This document shows, in pieces, positions 56,680-64,000 of a stretch of DNA of 64,000 bases. The DNA is from Companilactobacillus halodurans. GTDB taxonomy: Bacteria > Bacillota > Bacilli > Lactobacillales > Lactobacillaceae. The notes under the pieces were generated by a model. That model was given only the letters and a program-made list of their open reading frames with translations. It did no database searches and was not told the DNA's origin. How positions within the stretch are numbered: position 1 is the stretch's first letter; each line of letters begins with the position of its first letter. Location of the stretch: assembly GCF_009600985.1 (NCBI RefSeq), contig NZ_VDFP01000012.1, forward strand, positions 17,298-81,297, read 5' to 3'. Made by a program: the position numbers and the translations under genes.

Positions 56680-57858
56680 ATGCAATCATCTAAATCGCAA
56701 AAGGGATGGTTCTTATTTAGTATGATGCTGATAGCGGCAAACCTTCGTTTACCAATTACTATCATTCCACCATTACTGAGCACCATTGAAAAAAATCTCG
56801 GCATCCCTAAATCTTTAGCTGGATTGATCACATCGATTCCACTAGTTACTTTTGCTATTCTTTCACCAATTATCGTTAAATTCGCTAAAAAATTGGGAAA
56901 CGAATTAACAATTTTTATATTCTTTATTCTATTGATTTTAGGAAGTTATCTCAGAATTATTCCCAGCATTTGGGCTTTAATGATTGGTACCTTTTTAGCT
57001 GGAGTCGGCATTGACAGCGGAAATGTCCTAGTTCCTGCAATCATCAAGGATCGTCTGCCAGACCAAATTCCACTAGGTACCAGTTTATACACTCTATCGA
57101 TGTTGCTGATTGGTGCCATTGGAACAGCTTTGTCCGGAATATTTATTACTAAAATCAGTTTGCAATCGACACTTGCTATTCTTTCGATTCCAGCAATTAT
57201 TGCGCTCTTCTTTTGGATTCCTAGCTTACGTCACAATCAAAGAGATAAAACTAAAACTGAAAAGAAGGTCAATTATCGTAGCGTTTGGAATCAATCGCTC
57301 GGTTGGTTGATTACGGCTTTCTTTGGTCTACAATCACTAGTCTACTATTCAATGATTACCTGGTTGCCTTCGATCCTTCAGGACCATGGCATTGGAACGA
57401 TTTTTTCAAGTAACCTACTTACACTCTTGCAATTGAGTGGTCTACCTTGTTCATTTATCGTGCCTTACTTGTCAGTCAAAAAACATGGTATGAAATGGCT
57501 CTTATCAATGCTTTTGATTGGTTATGCCATTTCTCCACTCGGATTCCTGATTTCTACTGGCAATGCGGTCTTCTTAGTCATCATTACTATTTTGACAGGT
57601 TTTGGCTCTGGACTAGCCTTTAACATGGCTGTCATCTTCTTCACTGAAAAGACGACTAATCCTTACCAAACTGCCGAAGTTTCCGGAATGGCACAATCTG
57701 CTGGTTATTTATTGGCCGCGATTGGACCCGTTTTGTTCGGTTATTTAGAGAATATGATCAGTTCATGGAGTTTAATTATTTTAATTTTAGTAGTCATGTC
57801 AGTTTTATTGACATTATCAGGGGTTTTAATTGCCAAACACAAACCTATTGCTGAATAA
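56680..57858 (+). CDS. MFS transporter, CynX/NimT family
   Basis: 392 residues, twelve helices; the N-terminal AANLRLPITIIPPLLSTIEKNLGIP is the CynX/NimT pattern, where cyanate or 2-nitroimidazole compounds are exported or taken up. GGAGG 7-8 bases before ATG. Probably controlled by the TetR gene upstream. Confidence 0.83.
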   Translation: MQSSKSQKGWFLFSMMLIAANLRLPITIIPPLLSTIEKNLGIPKSLAGLITSIPLVTFAILSPIIVKFAKKLGNELTIFIFFILLILGSYLRIIPSIWALMIGTFLAGVGIDSGNVLVPAIIKDRLPDQIPLGTSLYTLSMLLIGAIGTALSGIFITKISLQSTLAILSIPAIIALFFWIPSLRHNQRDKTKTEKKVNYRSVWNQSLGWLITAFFGLQSLVYYSMITWLPSILQDHGIGTIFSSNLLTLLQLSGLPCSFIVPYLSVKKHGMKWLLSMLLIGYAISPLGFLISTGNAVFLVIITILTGFGSGLAFNMAVIFFTEKTTNPYQTAEVSGMAQSAGYLLAAIGPVLFGYLENMISSWSLIILILVVMSVLLTLSGVLIAKHKPIAE

Positions 57859-57860
57859 TA

Positions 57861-57899
57861 AACAGAGTAATCTAAGATTTTTAGGTTGCTCTGTTTTCT
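57861..57899 (+). terminator. Terminator after the CynX-type gene
   Basis: AACAGAG.AA.CT and its complement form a hairpin followed by T-rich sequence. Confidence 0.75.
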
Positions 57900-57947
57900 T
57901 GTTTTATAATATTCAATGACAAAAGAAAAATTTAGGGGAGTTTACAA

Positions 57948-58598
57948 ATGAGATATTTATTTTTTGATTTTGATGGAACCATTGCTGATACCCAAGAGGG
58001 TATTATCAACGCACTCGAATATATGGTTGAAAAATTAGACATGGAAAATTTAGGTAAAGATGTTTATCGACAATTCATCGGCCCATCTTTGACATACAGT
58101 TTAAAAAAATTCTATCCTGATTTTCCAAAAGAGCGCTACCCAGAAGCAATCAAAGCCTATCAAGCTTTTTATAACACAAAGGGTGTCTATCAACTAAAAA
58201 TTTACCCACATATGAAAGATACCCTCGAAAAATTAGATGCTGCAGGTTATAAATTATATGTTTCATCAGTTAAACCTGAATCTTTAATTAAAAAATTAAT
58301 TCCTCATTTGGGGCTTGAAAACTATTTTTCCGGACTTTACGGGGCTTCTGATGACGAAATGACGCGGACCGCTAAAACTGAGATTTTAAAATATGGTATG
58401 CAAAGTGCAGGTGTCGACTCTAAACAAACTGTCATGATTGGCGACCGTTTAACTGATATGAAAGGCGGAATCGATAATGGCGTTCACACTTTAGGAGTTT
58501 TATACGGTTTTGGCGATCGTCAAGAATTAGAAGAATCCGGTGCCCAAGAAATTGCTAAAGAAGTTGTCGATATTCCAGAAACTATCAAGAAATTTTAA
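57948..58598 (+). CDS. HAD-superfamily phosphatase (Gph/PpaX-like)
   Basis: 216 residues: motif I FFDFDGTIADT, motif II YVSSVKP, motif III lysine with MIGDRLTDMKGG as motif IV, and a helical cap (subfamily IA). Likely removes phosphate from phosphoglycolate, pyrophosphate or a sugar phosphate. GGGGAG before ATG. Confidence 0.88.
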   Translation: MRYLFFDFDGTIADTQEGIINALEYMVEKLDMENLGKDVYRQFIGPSLTYSLKKFYPDFPKERYPEAIKAYQAFYNTKGVYQLKIYPHMKDTLEKLDAAGYKLYVSSVKPESLIKKLIPHLGLENYFSGLYGASDDEMTRTAKTEILKYGMQSAGVDSKQTVMIGDRLTDMKGGIDNGVHTLGVLYGFGDRQELEESGAQEIAKEVVDIPETIKKF

Positions 58599-58701
58599 AT
58601 TAACCCTTGCTATGAAACGGGTTCGATAGAATATCATTATTTATGTAGAAAGCAAGTACTACTACTTCGCTAATAGATTTATCATGCAAAGGAGATAGAT
58701 A

Positions 58702-59148
58702 ATGATGTTCAAAATTTTTAGAAAGAACCATACAACCGCAAATATTGAGTTAGAAAATAATGACCAAATGAGTGCCTTAAAATTGGCCGCTCAAAAAGCT
58801 GCTGATGAATTCAATCTGGATGAACAAACTGTCCAAAGTAGTATTTTTGCCAGTGCTGCTCAAGGCAACACAATTTTAGAGGACCGGGCTGTCTTTATGT
58901 ACGCTACAAGTGAGAAGAAACACCGTGTTCACACAATATTGTTAACATTTAAGGACCCTGTTGCTTGGGGTAACGATCAAAGTTTGATTGATTACTTGAT
59001 TGTGGGGGTATTCCCTGACAAGTCTAGTCAAAAAGATGTTGATGAATTGACTCAAAATATTACTGATAAGTTACATGGTAGCGATTTGGATGATATTAAG
59101 TTTAATGATACTGAATTGAATAAGTTGAATCAGTCGTTTACTGAATAG
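58702..59148 (+). CDS. PTS EIIA (fructose/mannitol type)-like protein without phospho-histidine
   Basis: 148 residues. The segment LLTFKDPVAWGNDQSLIDYLIVGVFPD..DVDELTQNITDKL matches the EIIA-2 core (PVxWG, then V-rich strand and helix), but where EIIA has IPHG with the phosphorylated His, this reads VFMYA. If the match is right it is a regulatory or decayed EIIA. AAGGAG precedes ATG. No EIIB or EIIC nearby. Confidence 0.5.
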   Translation: MMFKIFRKNHTTANIELENNDQMSALKLAAQKAADEFNLDEQTVQSSIFASAAQGNTILEDRAVFMYATSEKKHRVHTILLTFKDPVAWGNDQSLIDYLIVGVFPDKSSQKDVDELTQNITDKLHGSDLDDIKFNDTELNKLNQSFTE

Positions 59149-59180
59149 AGAATTTACATTTGAATATGTACATAAAAAAA

Positions 59181-59213
59181 GACCAGAAATTTGTTTGATT
59201 TCTGATCTTTTTG
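59181..59213 (+). terminator. Terminator after the EIIA-like gene
   Basis: GA..AGAAAT pairs with ATTTCT..TC, followed by TTTTTG. Confidence 0.75.
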
Positions 59214-59264
59214 TTTATTCTATTTGAAATTTTGGTAACTGTTGCGCGTTCTAGTTTTATAGTG

Positions 59265-59390
59265 GAAACGAGCTCCGGTGGGGCAACCCATTCCGGTTAA
59301 GCCTATTTCACAAATCACCCGCACAGTTCGCGGGCAATTCGTGAAATTGTCTTAATCCTCGTGGGCTAACCGCCCTTGCTTCGCTCTCTA
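59265..59390 (+). repeat. Long palindromic repeat, copy 5 (first of tandem pair)
   Basis: GAAACGAGCT, outer arm GTGGGGC facing GCCCTTGC (partly mispaired), second arm AACCCA with TGGGCT, inner TATTTCAC/GTGAAATT, core CCCGC/GCGGG, end GCTCTCTA. Upstream flank CGCGTTCTA..TATAGTG shared with copy 2. Confidence 0.88.
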
Positions 59391-59394
59391 CTTT

Positions 59395-59520
59395 GAAACG
59401 AGCTGCGCAGGACAGACACTTCCGGTTAAATCTATTTCACGAATCACTCGCATAGTGCGCGAGCAATTTGTGAAATTGCTTTAATCCTCGGTGTCTAAGC
59501 CGTCCTGCTCCGCTCTCTAC
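59395..59520 (+). repeat. Long palindromic repeat, copy 6 (second of tandem pair)
   Basis: GAAACGAGCTGC, outer arm GCAGGAC with GTCCTGC, second arm AGACAC with GTGTCT, inner TATTTCAC/GTGAAATT, core CTCGC/GCGAG, end GCTCTCTA. Closest to copy 4 in its second arm. Its end includes the original stop codon of the sulfotransferase gene. Confidence 0.88.
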
Positions 59521-59566
59521 TTATTAACATCAAACTCATATCCACTAGGATAAAACTCTAATCGAT
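59517..59566 (-). pseudogene. Stranded 3' end of the arylsulfate sulfotransferase gene
   Basis: On the minus strand this reads RLEFYPSGYEFDVNK then TAG. Joined to codon ...YRAY at the far side of the IS (after removing one GAT copy) it restores a continuous frame, Y-R-A-Y-R-L-E-F. It therefore is the original C-terminus, cut off by the IS. Confidence 0.85.
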
Positions 59567-59636
59567 TGGTGTTAGTCTGATATTCCGGACACGGTCTCTA
59601 TGTTAAAATTGTGAAATTAATAAGGAGAACTTATCT

Positions 59637-59897
59637 ATGACTCAAAAATTTTCAGCCGAATTTCAGGCCTCAATTATGGATCTTTACCATTCAGGGGCGT
59701 CCGCTAGCCAGTTATCCGCTGACTATAATGTTTCAGTCCAAACAATCTATAAATGGGCCGCTAAAACCAAGGCAGCACCGTCTAAAAGCTATACTGAATC
59801 TGATATTAAAGCCTTGGAACAACGGGCGCTTCAGGCAGAAACGGAGGTCGAAATTCTAAAAAAAGCATTAGCCATCTTCGGACGCAAGGACAGATAA
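59637..59897 (+). CDS. IS3-family transposase OrfA
   Basis: 86 residues; helix-turn-helix (SAEFQASIMDLYHSGASASQLSADYNVSVQTIYKWA) followed by a leucine-zipper helix ALEQRALQAETEVEILKKAL. AAGGAG before ATG. Ends 11 bases before the OrfB frame opens at TTG. Confidence 0.93.
   Translation: MTQKFSAEFQASIMDLYHSGASASQLSADYNVSVQTIYKWAAKTKAAPSKSYTESDIKALEQRALQAETEVEILKKALAIFGRKDR
59858..59865 (+). other. Programmed -1 frameshift site (A7G) in the IS
   Basis: Seven A then G, read CTA-AAA-AAA-GCA in orfA. A -1 slip gives AAA-AGC-ATT in the orfB frame, which is open through to the orfB stop, so an OrfAB fusion transposase is produced. Confidence 0.85.
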
Positions 59898-59908
59898 ATA
59901 ATAATGAA

Positions 59909-60778
59909 TTGGTGAATTTTATCCGAGATGGCGGATATGAAGTGCGGCTATCATGTCGGCTTTTCGGGATACCTAAATCAACTTTTTATGACATTGTCAA
60001 CGCCACACCAAGTAACCGAGAGATTGAGACAGAGGCTATCGAGATGGCTATTCAGGATATTTATCAAGCCTCAGACGGAATTTACGGTGCCCCTAAGATT
60101 CAGTTCCTGTTAAGTCGTGATTACGACTTACATGTCGGTCTGAAAAGAGTCCAGCGGTTAATGCTTAAGAACAACCTGCGGTCAATTGTCGTTAAAAAGT
60201 ACCGGCCACAGACCAATAATGACGTGGTCTATAATCGTTTTAATATTTTGGCACAAGATTTTTCAACTACTGGGGCTAATCAAAAATGGGTGACCGATAT
60301 CACCTACATCTATACAGTTCGTGACGGCTGGACTTACTTGGCTAGTGTGATGGATCTGTGGAGTCGTCGCATTATTGGTTATAGTTATTCGACTACTATG
60401 GACGCCCACCTAGTCACCACTGCGCTGGGGAATGCCGCTCTTAATCGACGAATCAAAAATCAAAACATTATTGTACATACCGATTTGGGGGCTCAGTATA
60501 CCAGTGCTGAGTTTGAGGAAGCCTTACACCAAATGGGAATGGCTCATTCATATAGCCGAAAGGGGACGCCATATGATAATGCCGGTATTGAGTCGTTTCA
60601 TTCCATTATCAAAAAAGAAGAAGTTTATGTCACCACCTATCAAACCGCCAAGCAAGCTTCAATTAGACTCTTTCAATATATTGAAGGTTGGTACAACCGT
60701 AAAAGAATTCACAGTGCTTTAAGCTATATGACCCCTAAGCAATTCGAAGAAACCAACGGCTTCAGTTTGTTAAATTAA
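59909..60778 (+). CDS. IS3-family transposase OrfB (DDE integrase domain)
   Basis: 289 residues: N-terminal HTH_21 region, then rve catalytic core with D in WVTDITYI, D in VHTDLGAQYTS and E in GIESFHSIIKKE. All three catalytic acids are present, so the element looks active. Translated mainly by frameshift from OrfA; the TTG start is weak. Confidence 0.93.
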   Translation: MVNFIRDGGYEVRLSCRLFGIPKSTFYDIVNATPSNREIETEAIEMAIQDIYQASDGIYGAPKIQFLLSRDYDLHVGLKRVQRLMLKNNLRSIVVKKYRPQTNNDVVYNRFNILAQDFSTTGANQKWVTDITYIYTVRDGWTYLASVMDLWSRRIIGYSYSTTMDAHLVTTALGNAALNRRIKNQNIIVHTDLGAQYTSAEFEEALHQMGMAHSYSRKGTPYDNAGIESFHSIIKKEEVYVTTYQTAKQASIRLFQYIEGWYNRKRIHSALSYMTPKQFEETNGFSLLN

Positions 60779-62415
60779 GAATAGAGTTCGTGTCCGAGGA
60801 TTTGACTTAAGTCCAGATAAGCCCTATAAACATAAGCTTTTGTCGAGGCGTTCTTAATCGTTACGTTAAAGACTTGATTTCCTTCTGGATCTACTTCAAT
60901 AATATTACTTTCTTTACCTTTATTCTTGTAACCAAAGTCTATCAAGGTGTTTCCATTTGATTCTCTTTCGGCATAGCCAATTATATTTGTAAAGTTAGCC
61001 TTTCCGAGGTTTTTTCCGTAGGACCATTTTTGGTCAATAGTCATTTTCTTTTCGTTCACATGATATTGCACAGCTTGTGAATACTTACCTGATGTTTTCT
61101 TATCTCCATTCGTGACGTCTATATTGTTGTCATACAGGATAATATTTTCTCCATCAGCAGTCTTATTCAATTGATATAATCCGTGTTGGCCTCCGGTTAT
61201 TGTGGTGCCTTTGGTTGGTGTCAATATCTTGCTACGATACTTCTTAGGCCATGATGACTTAGATTTTCCACTGTAAATCCAAATTATCTTATTAGTCTTG
61301 TAATTTAGTTTCATAATCATATCTTGGTTTCTACCAGAAATCATGATAGTATTGTCTGTTTTATCATAATCGACGGCATTTTGGTGGAACCAATCGACTT
61401 TCTTGTCAGAACCAGCTTTATAATTTTCGTACATTGACTTAGGCAAGATGCGCTTCAAATCAATTACTTTGACGATTTTACCGGTTTTATGAGAAATTTG
61501 AACCATGACATCTTCTTTATACTTCGAACCGTCATTAACTGTGGCTAAAATATCCTTGTTTGGTAATTCCAATAAGTCATGGTGAATAACAGTCGTTTCA
61601 TCTTTGGAGTTTCCACTGTCGTTTGATTTAACTTTACTGTTGAAACTGTATTCTTTGTAAACTCTTCCCATTGGATCAGTTTCAATCAAGTCATTATAAA
61701 CTGAAGAATCAACATTTTTCTTGGTCAAAATCAATAAGTGGCCGTCGTCTGTTTGTTCGATAGTATGTTGAGAATAGTCAGTCGAATACCATCTAACTGC
61801 TCCATCCGCATCAATCGCAAATGGCTCTTTGGTTGTTCGATTGATTAAAGTTAATTTATTAGTCCCAATATCCATCTTCGACTTATCATTTTTAGAAACT
61901 GAAACCTTGGCAGCTTTGACATATTTTGGCAAAGCCCCAGTTTTAATCTTTAGAGTCTTAGTTTCCGTTGTACCATTTTTATACTCAACTGTTACTGTTA
62001 CTGTATTAGTCTCATCAGCATACAATCCCATAATAGGAACTTGGTGCGTCTTTTTATAACCCTTAACGTTATTAGATACATCGGTATTGTTTGTCTTTCC
62101 TTGAACGACATAAGAAACCTTAGCAGCTGAATCAGTTTTAAAAATCATCAAAGCTGTCAGTGGCGAATCTTTATATGGATTAACTTTTACATACGGATTA
62201 TCCAATGTATTCGAATCTTTTTTAGTTTCCTCTTGATATTTTTTTGTTAATTTCTTTTGTGAATCTTCGCGCGTACTGATCAGTTTAGAACCGATATTTT
62301 TCTTGATTTGAGCAGTCGACAATGGCACGTTTTGAGATTTAGATTGTCCACTGCACCCGACCAATATCACGATAAATAGCGATAAAATAACTCCTATTCC
62401 GAGATATTTTTTCAT
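60775..62415 (-). CDS. Arylsulfate sulfotransferase (ASST) lipoprotein, C-terminus replaced by IS sequence
   Basis: 546 residues. Lipobox LVGC (Cys at about 21) anchors it outside. AssT features: N-terminal beta-sandwich, then a beta-propeller with HHDLLELPN, DWFHQNAVDYDKTDN (active-site His) and MISGRNQDMIMKL. It moves sulfate from aryl sulfates to phenols in Enterobacteria; the substrate here is unknown. The last 13 residues (LDLSQILGHELYS) are read from the IS right end instead of the native 15-residue tail stranded at 59517-59566. Activity is uncertain. Confidence 0.85.
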   Translation of the reverse strand: MKKYLGIGVILSLFIVILVGCSGQSKSQNVPLSTAQIKKNIGSKLISTREDSQKKLTKKYQEETKKDSNTLDNPYVKVNPYKDSPLTALMIFKTDSAAKVSYVVQGKTNNTDVSNNVKGYKKTHQVPIMGLYADETNTVTVTVEYKNGTTETKTLKIKTGALPKYVKAAKVSVSKNDKSKMDIGTNKLTLINRTTKEPFAIDADGAVRWYSTDYSQHTIEQTDDGHLLILTKKNVDSSVYNDLIETDPMGRVYKEYSFNSKVKSNDSGNSKDETTVIHHDLLELPNKDILATVNDGSKYKEDVMVQISHKTGKIVKVIDLKRILPKSMYENYKAGSDKKVDWFHQNAVDYDKTDNTIMISGRNQDMIMKLNYKTNKIIWIYSGKSKSSWPKKYRSKILTPTKGTTITGGQHGLYQLNKTADGENIILYDNNIDVTNGDKKTSGKYSQAVQYHVNEKKMTIDQKWSYGKNLGKANFTNIIGYAERESNGNTLIDFGYKNKGKESNIIEVDPEGNQVFNVTIKNASTKAYVYRAYLDLSQILGHELYS

Positions 62416-62549
62416 TTATTTCCCTCCATTAATAATTTCCAACAATTCATTTTATCGAAATAAAATATACATTTTGTCAACTTTCCATGAAGATTTTATG
62501 AAATCCCTAACATAAAGTCCAGCCAAGCGACTCATAATCAAAAATAAAC

Positions 62550-62578
62550 TTGTTTGGATTTTTTTCTTGTGCTATGAT
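62550..62578 (+). promoter_or_regulatory. Predicted promoter of the terminal MFS gene
   Basis: TTGTTT (62550-62555), 17-nt spacer, TATGAT (62573-62578). Its leader contains a TGACG..CGTCA inverted repeat (62597-62614) just before the Shine-Dalgarno. Confidence 0.55.
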
Positions 62579-62632
62579 ACCTGCAAGCGAAATAAATGAC
62601 GTCAGTGAGCGTCAATTTTGGAGGAAAAAAAC

Positions 62633-63844
62633 ATGAAAATAGCAACAAATAACAACCAGCTCGATAGCTACCAAAAGAAAGTGGTTGCATCCACAGCTTC
62701 AGGATTTGGATTAGAAAATATGGACGTGATGTTCTTATCATTCGCCCTCTCATCCATCATCGCTGAATTGCATTTAAGTGGAACGCAAGCGGGACTTATC
62801 TCGACAATCACAAATATTGGTATGTTATTAGGTGGTATTTTTTTTGGAATTTTAGCCGATAAAATCGGTCGTATCAAAACTTTCAGTCATACAATTTTTA
62901 TCTTTGCCTTTGCGACAGCAGCAATGTTCTTTGCTCATAACTTGACTATGATCTATATCTGTCGTTTCATTGCCGGTATCGGTGCCGGTGGTGAATATGG
63001 TATCGGAATGACTGTCTTAGCCGAAAGTTTCTCTAAAGACAAACTAGGAAGAGTATCTTCGTGGGTCGGTATGGCTGGACAAATTGGTGCCATCTTCGCC
63101 TCACTTTTAGCCGCCTTCATTCTCCCAACTCTAGGTTGGCATGCCCTCTTCTTATTCGGTGTTATCCCAGTGATTATTACCTTCTTCATCAGACACCATT
63201 TAAGAGAAAGCAAGACCTTTACTAATTCCTCCAAACAAAAGAACGGCAATATCAAACAACTTTTTGCAACACCAAAGATTGCTTATCAAACAATTGCTTT
63301 AATGGTAATGGCTATCGTTCAAATCGCCGGTTACTTTGGATTAATGAACTGGCTGCAAACAATCATGCAAAAACAAATGAACTTAACAGTTGGGGCTTCA
63401 ACTTGGATGATTGCAACCATCTTAGGAATGTGTGCCGGCATGTTAACTTTCGGTTGGATTCTTGATAACTTAGGACCTCGTCTAGCATTCGGAATTTTCT
63501 TAACTGCTTCAGCAATTGGAGTTTACATCCTGACTTTACCAAGTAACGTTTGGTCATTGATCATCGTGGGTGCAGTTGTTGGTTACTTCTCAAACGGAAT
63601 GTTTGCCGGTTATGGTGCTATCGTTAGTCGCCTTTATCCTACTGAAGTCAGAGCAACTGCTAACAACGTTATTATGAACGTCGGTCGCTGTATCGGTGGA
63701 TTCTCAAGTTTAGCAATTGGTTTTATTCTAGATAACTACAACATCATGACAGTTATGGTCTTTATCTCAACGCTTTATATCATTAGTTTGATTGTCATGC
63801 TAACTATTACTAATCTAAAAGCTGCTAACTATAAAAACATCTAA
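62633..63844 (+). CDS. MFS transporter, sialate/aromatic-acid:H+ symporter type
   Basis: 403 residues, twelve helices. MLLGGIFFGILADKIGRIKTF is MFS motif A after TM2; RFIAGIGAGGEYGIGMTVLAE (TM4-5) is the AAHS/sugar-porter-like motif, so import by proton symport is likelier than drug efflux. GGAGG 8 nt before ATG 62633; the longer TTG form overlaps it. Substrate unknown; it is divergent from the sulfotransferase gene. Confidence 0.83.
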   Translation: MKIATNNNQLDSYQKKVVASTASGFGLENMDVMFLSFALSSIIAELHLSGTQAGLISTITNIGMLLGGIFFGILADKIGRIKTFSHTIFIFAFATAAMFFAHNLTMIYICRFIAGIGAGGEYGIGMTVLAESFSKDKLGRVSSWVGMAGQIGAIFASLLAAFILPTLGWHALFLFGVIPVIITFFIRHHLRESKTFTNSSKQKNGNIKQLFATPKIAYQTIALMVMAIVQIAGYFGLMNWLQTIMQKQMNLTVGASTWMIATILGMCAGMLTFGWILDNLGPRLAFGIFLTASAIGVYILTLPSNVWSLIIVGAVVGYFSNGMFAGYGAIVSRLYPTEVRATANNVIMNVGRCIGGFSSLAIGFILDNYNIMTVMVFISTLYIISLIVMLTITNLKAANYKNI

Positions 63845-63883
63845 TAGTAAGTAAAAAGCATGGTACTCAATTATTGTGAAGTG

Positions 63884-63922
63884 AACCCTCCTAGTTGGAG
63901 TAATCCAACGGGAGGGTTTTCT
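63884..63922 (+). terminator. Hairpin with T-run after the MFS gene
   Basis: AACCCTCC..GTTGGA pairs with TCCAAC.GGAGGGTT, followed by TTTCTTT. It may equally belong to the end of an IS, since the closing GGAGGG is placed as a ribosome site for the next frame. Confidence 0.6.
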
Positions 63923-64000
63923 TTGTTTTCAAAAGATATTAAATTGGCTTGTATAACAGATGTTAATAATGGGTTGCCTATTGTACAAGCTATGAAAAAA
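63923..64000 (+). CDS. Partial frame at window edge, possibly transposase N-terminus
   Basis: TTG start, six bases after GGAGGG, open to the window end: FSKDIKLACITDVNNGLPIV.. looks like the first helices of an IS3-type OrfA. The TGTGAAGTGAACCC upstream (63874-63887) could be the IS left end. 26 codons are too few to be sure. Confidence 0.35.
   Translation, partial: MFSKDIKLACITDVNNGLPIVQAMKK

Larger units (their letters stand above)
59567..60815 (+). mobile_element. IS3-family insertion sequence, 1249 bp, intact
   Basis: Ends start TGG and are imperfect inverted repeats: left TGGTGTTAGTCTGATATTCC.., right (complement) TGGACTTAAGTCAAATCC.., both running into CGGACAC. The 3-bp target duplication GAT flanks it (59564-59566, 60816-60818). 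It carries orfA and orfB with an A7 frameshift site. Interrupts the sulfotransferase gene close to its 3' end. Confidence 0.95.

Noticed and set aside
59265..59520. Tandem palindromes as a small CRISPR array
   Set aside because: Units are about 125 bp, touch each other without spacers, and each is one long palindrome; no cas genes nearby.
60775..60818. IS-encoded tail of the sulfotransferase as a genuine C-terminus
   Set aside because: It is translated from the IS inverted repeat; the stranded codons beyond the IS restore a better tail in frame.

Overview
The window is a chromosomal segment of a low-GC Gram-positive bacterium in the family Lactobacillaceae. Signs of this are type-B L31, RpoE delta, T-box leaders, many TTG starts, an LPXTG surface protein with a KxGKxW-like signal, and LAB-specific families (DUF4811, DUF975, DUF1934, HELHH/'IpaB-EvcA'-like). 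Gene content and order resemble Companilactobacillus; that genus call is inference and not proven by the sequence.

Region 1 (1-15 kb) is core metabolism and envelope: the 3' part of a cation P-type ATPase, ald, the minus-strand series murF, cshA, acpS, alr, a drug MFS, and the minus-strand series DUF1934, rpoE, pyrG, murA, rpmE2. pyrG has a leader matching the Gram-positive CTP-sensing (reiterative-transcription) attenuator. MurA has Asp where the fosfomycin-target Cys normally sits.

Region 2 (15-38 kb) holds lipL with an HD dNTPase, glpO/glpD and mscL. It then carries the conserved replication-origin-side series metG-tatD-rnmV-rsmA-veg-purR-glmU-prs on the minus strand. After that come a sirtuin, a HELHH protein, a PEBP protein, Ppx/GppA, a FetAB-type exporter, a TetM-like GTPase, a MarR/DHA2-MFS/DUF4811 efflux operon, and trpS behind a Trp T-box.

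Region 3 (39-59 kb) is more variable: HelD, a CPBP-like membrane protein that has lost its catalytic motif, an acyltransferase, an LPXTG choice-of-anchor-A adhesin, DegV, tRNA-Thr, HdeD, a DtxR regulator, and a PadR-DUF1700-DUF4097 envelope-stress operon. A polar amino-acid ABC transporter follows, controlled by a complete T-box and then a second half T-box without stem I. Then come ADP-ribosylglycohydrolase, nucleoside deoxyribosyltransferase, TetR with a CynX-type MFS, a HAD phosphatase and a PTS EIIA-like protein lacking the phospho-His.

Region 4 (59-64 kb) contains an intact 1249-bp IS3-family element with a 3-bp target duplication (GAT). It is inserted near the 3' end of an arylsulfate sulfotransferase lipoprotein gene, whose original last 15 codons lie stranded on the other side. 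An MFS permease and the start of another likely IS follow.

The most interesting unexplained feature is a family of six ~120-126 bp palindromic intergenic elements (5.5, 20.2, two in tandem at 41.7-41.95, two in tandem at 59.3-59.5 kb). They share arms and order but differ by compensatory base changes in every stem, and in two places one arm supplies the stop codon of the neighbouring gene. This points to a selected structured RNA or mobile palindromic (MITE/REP-like) family.
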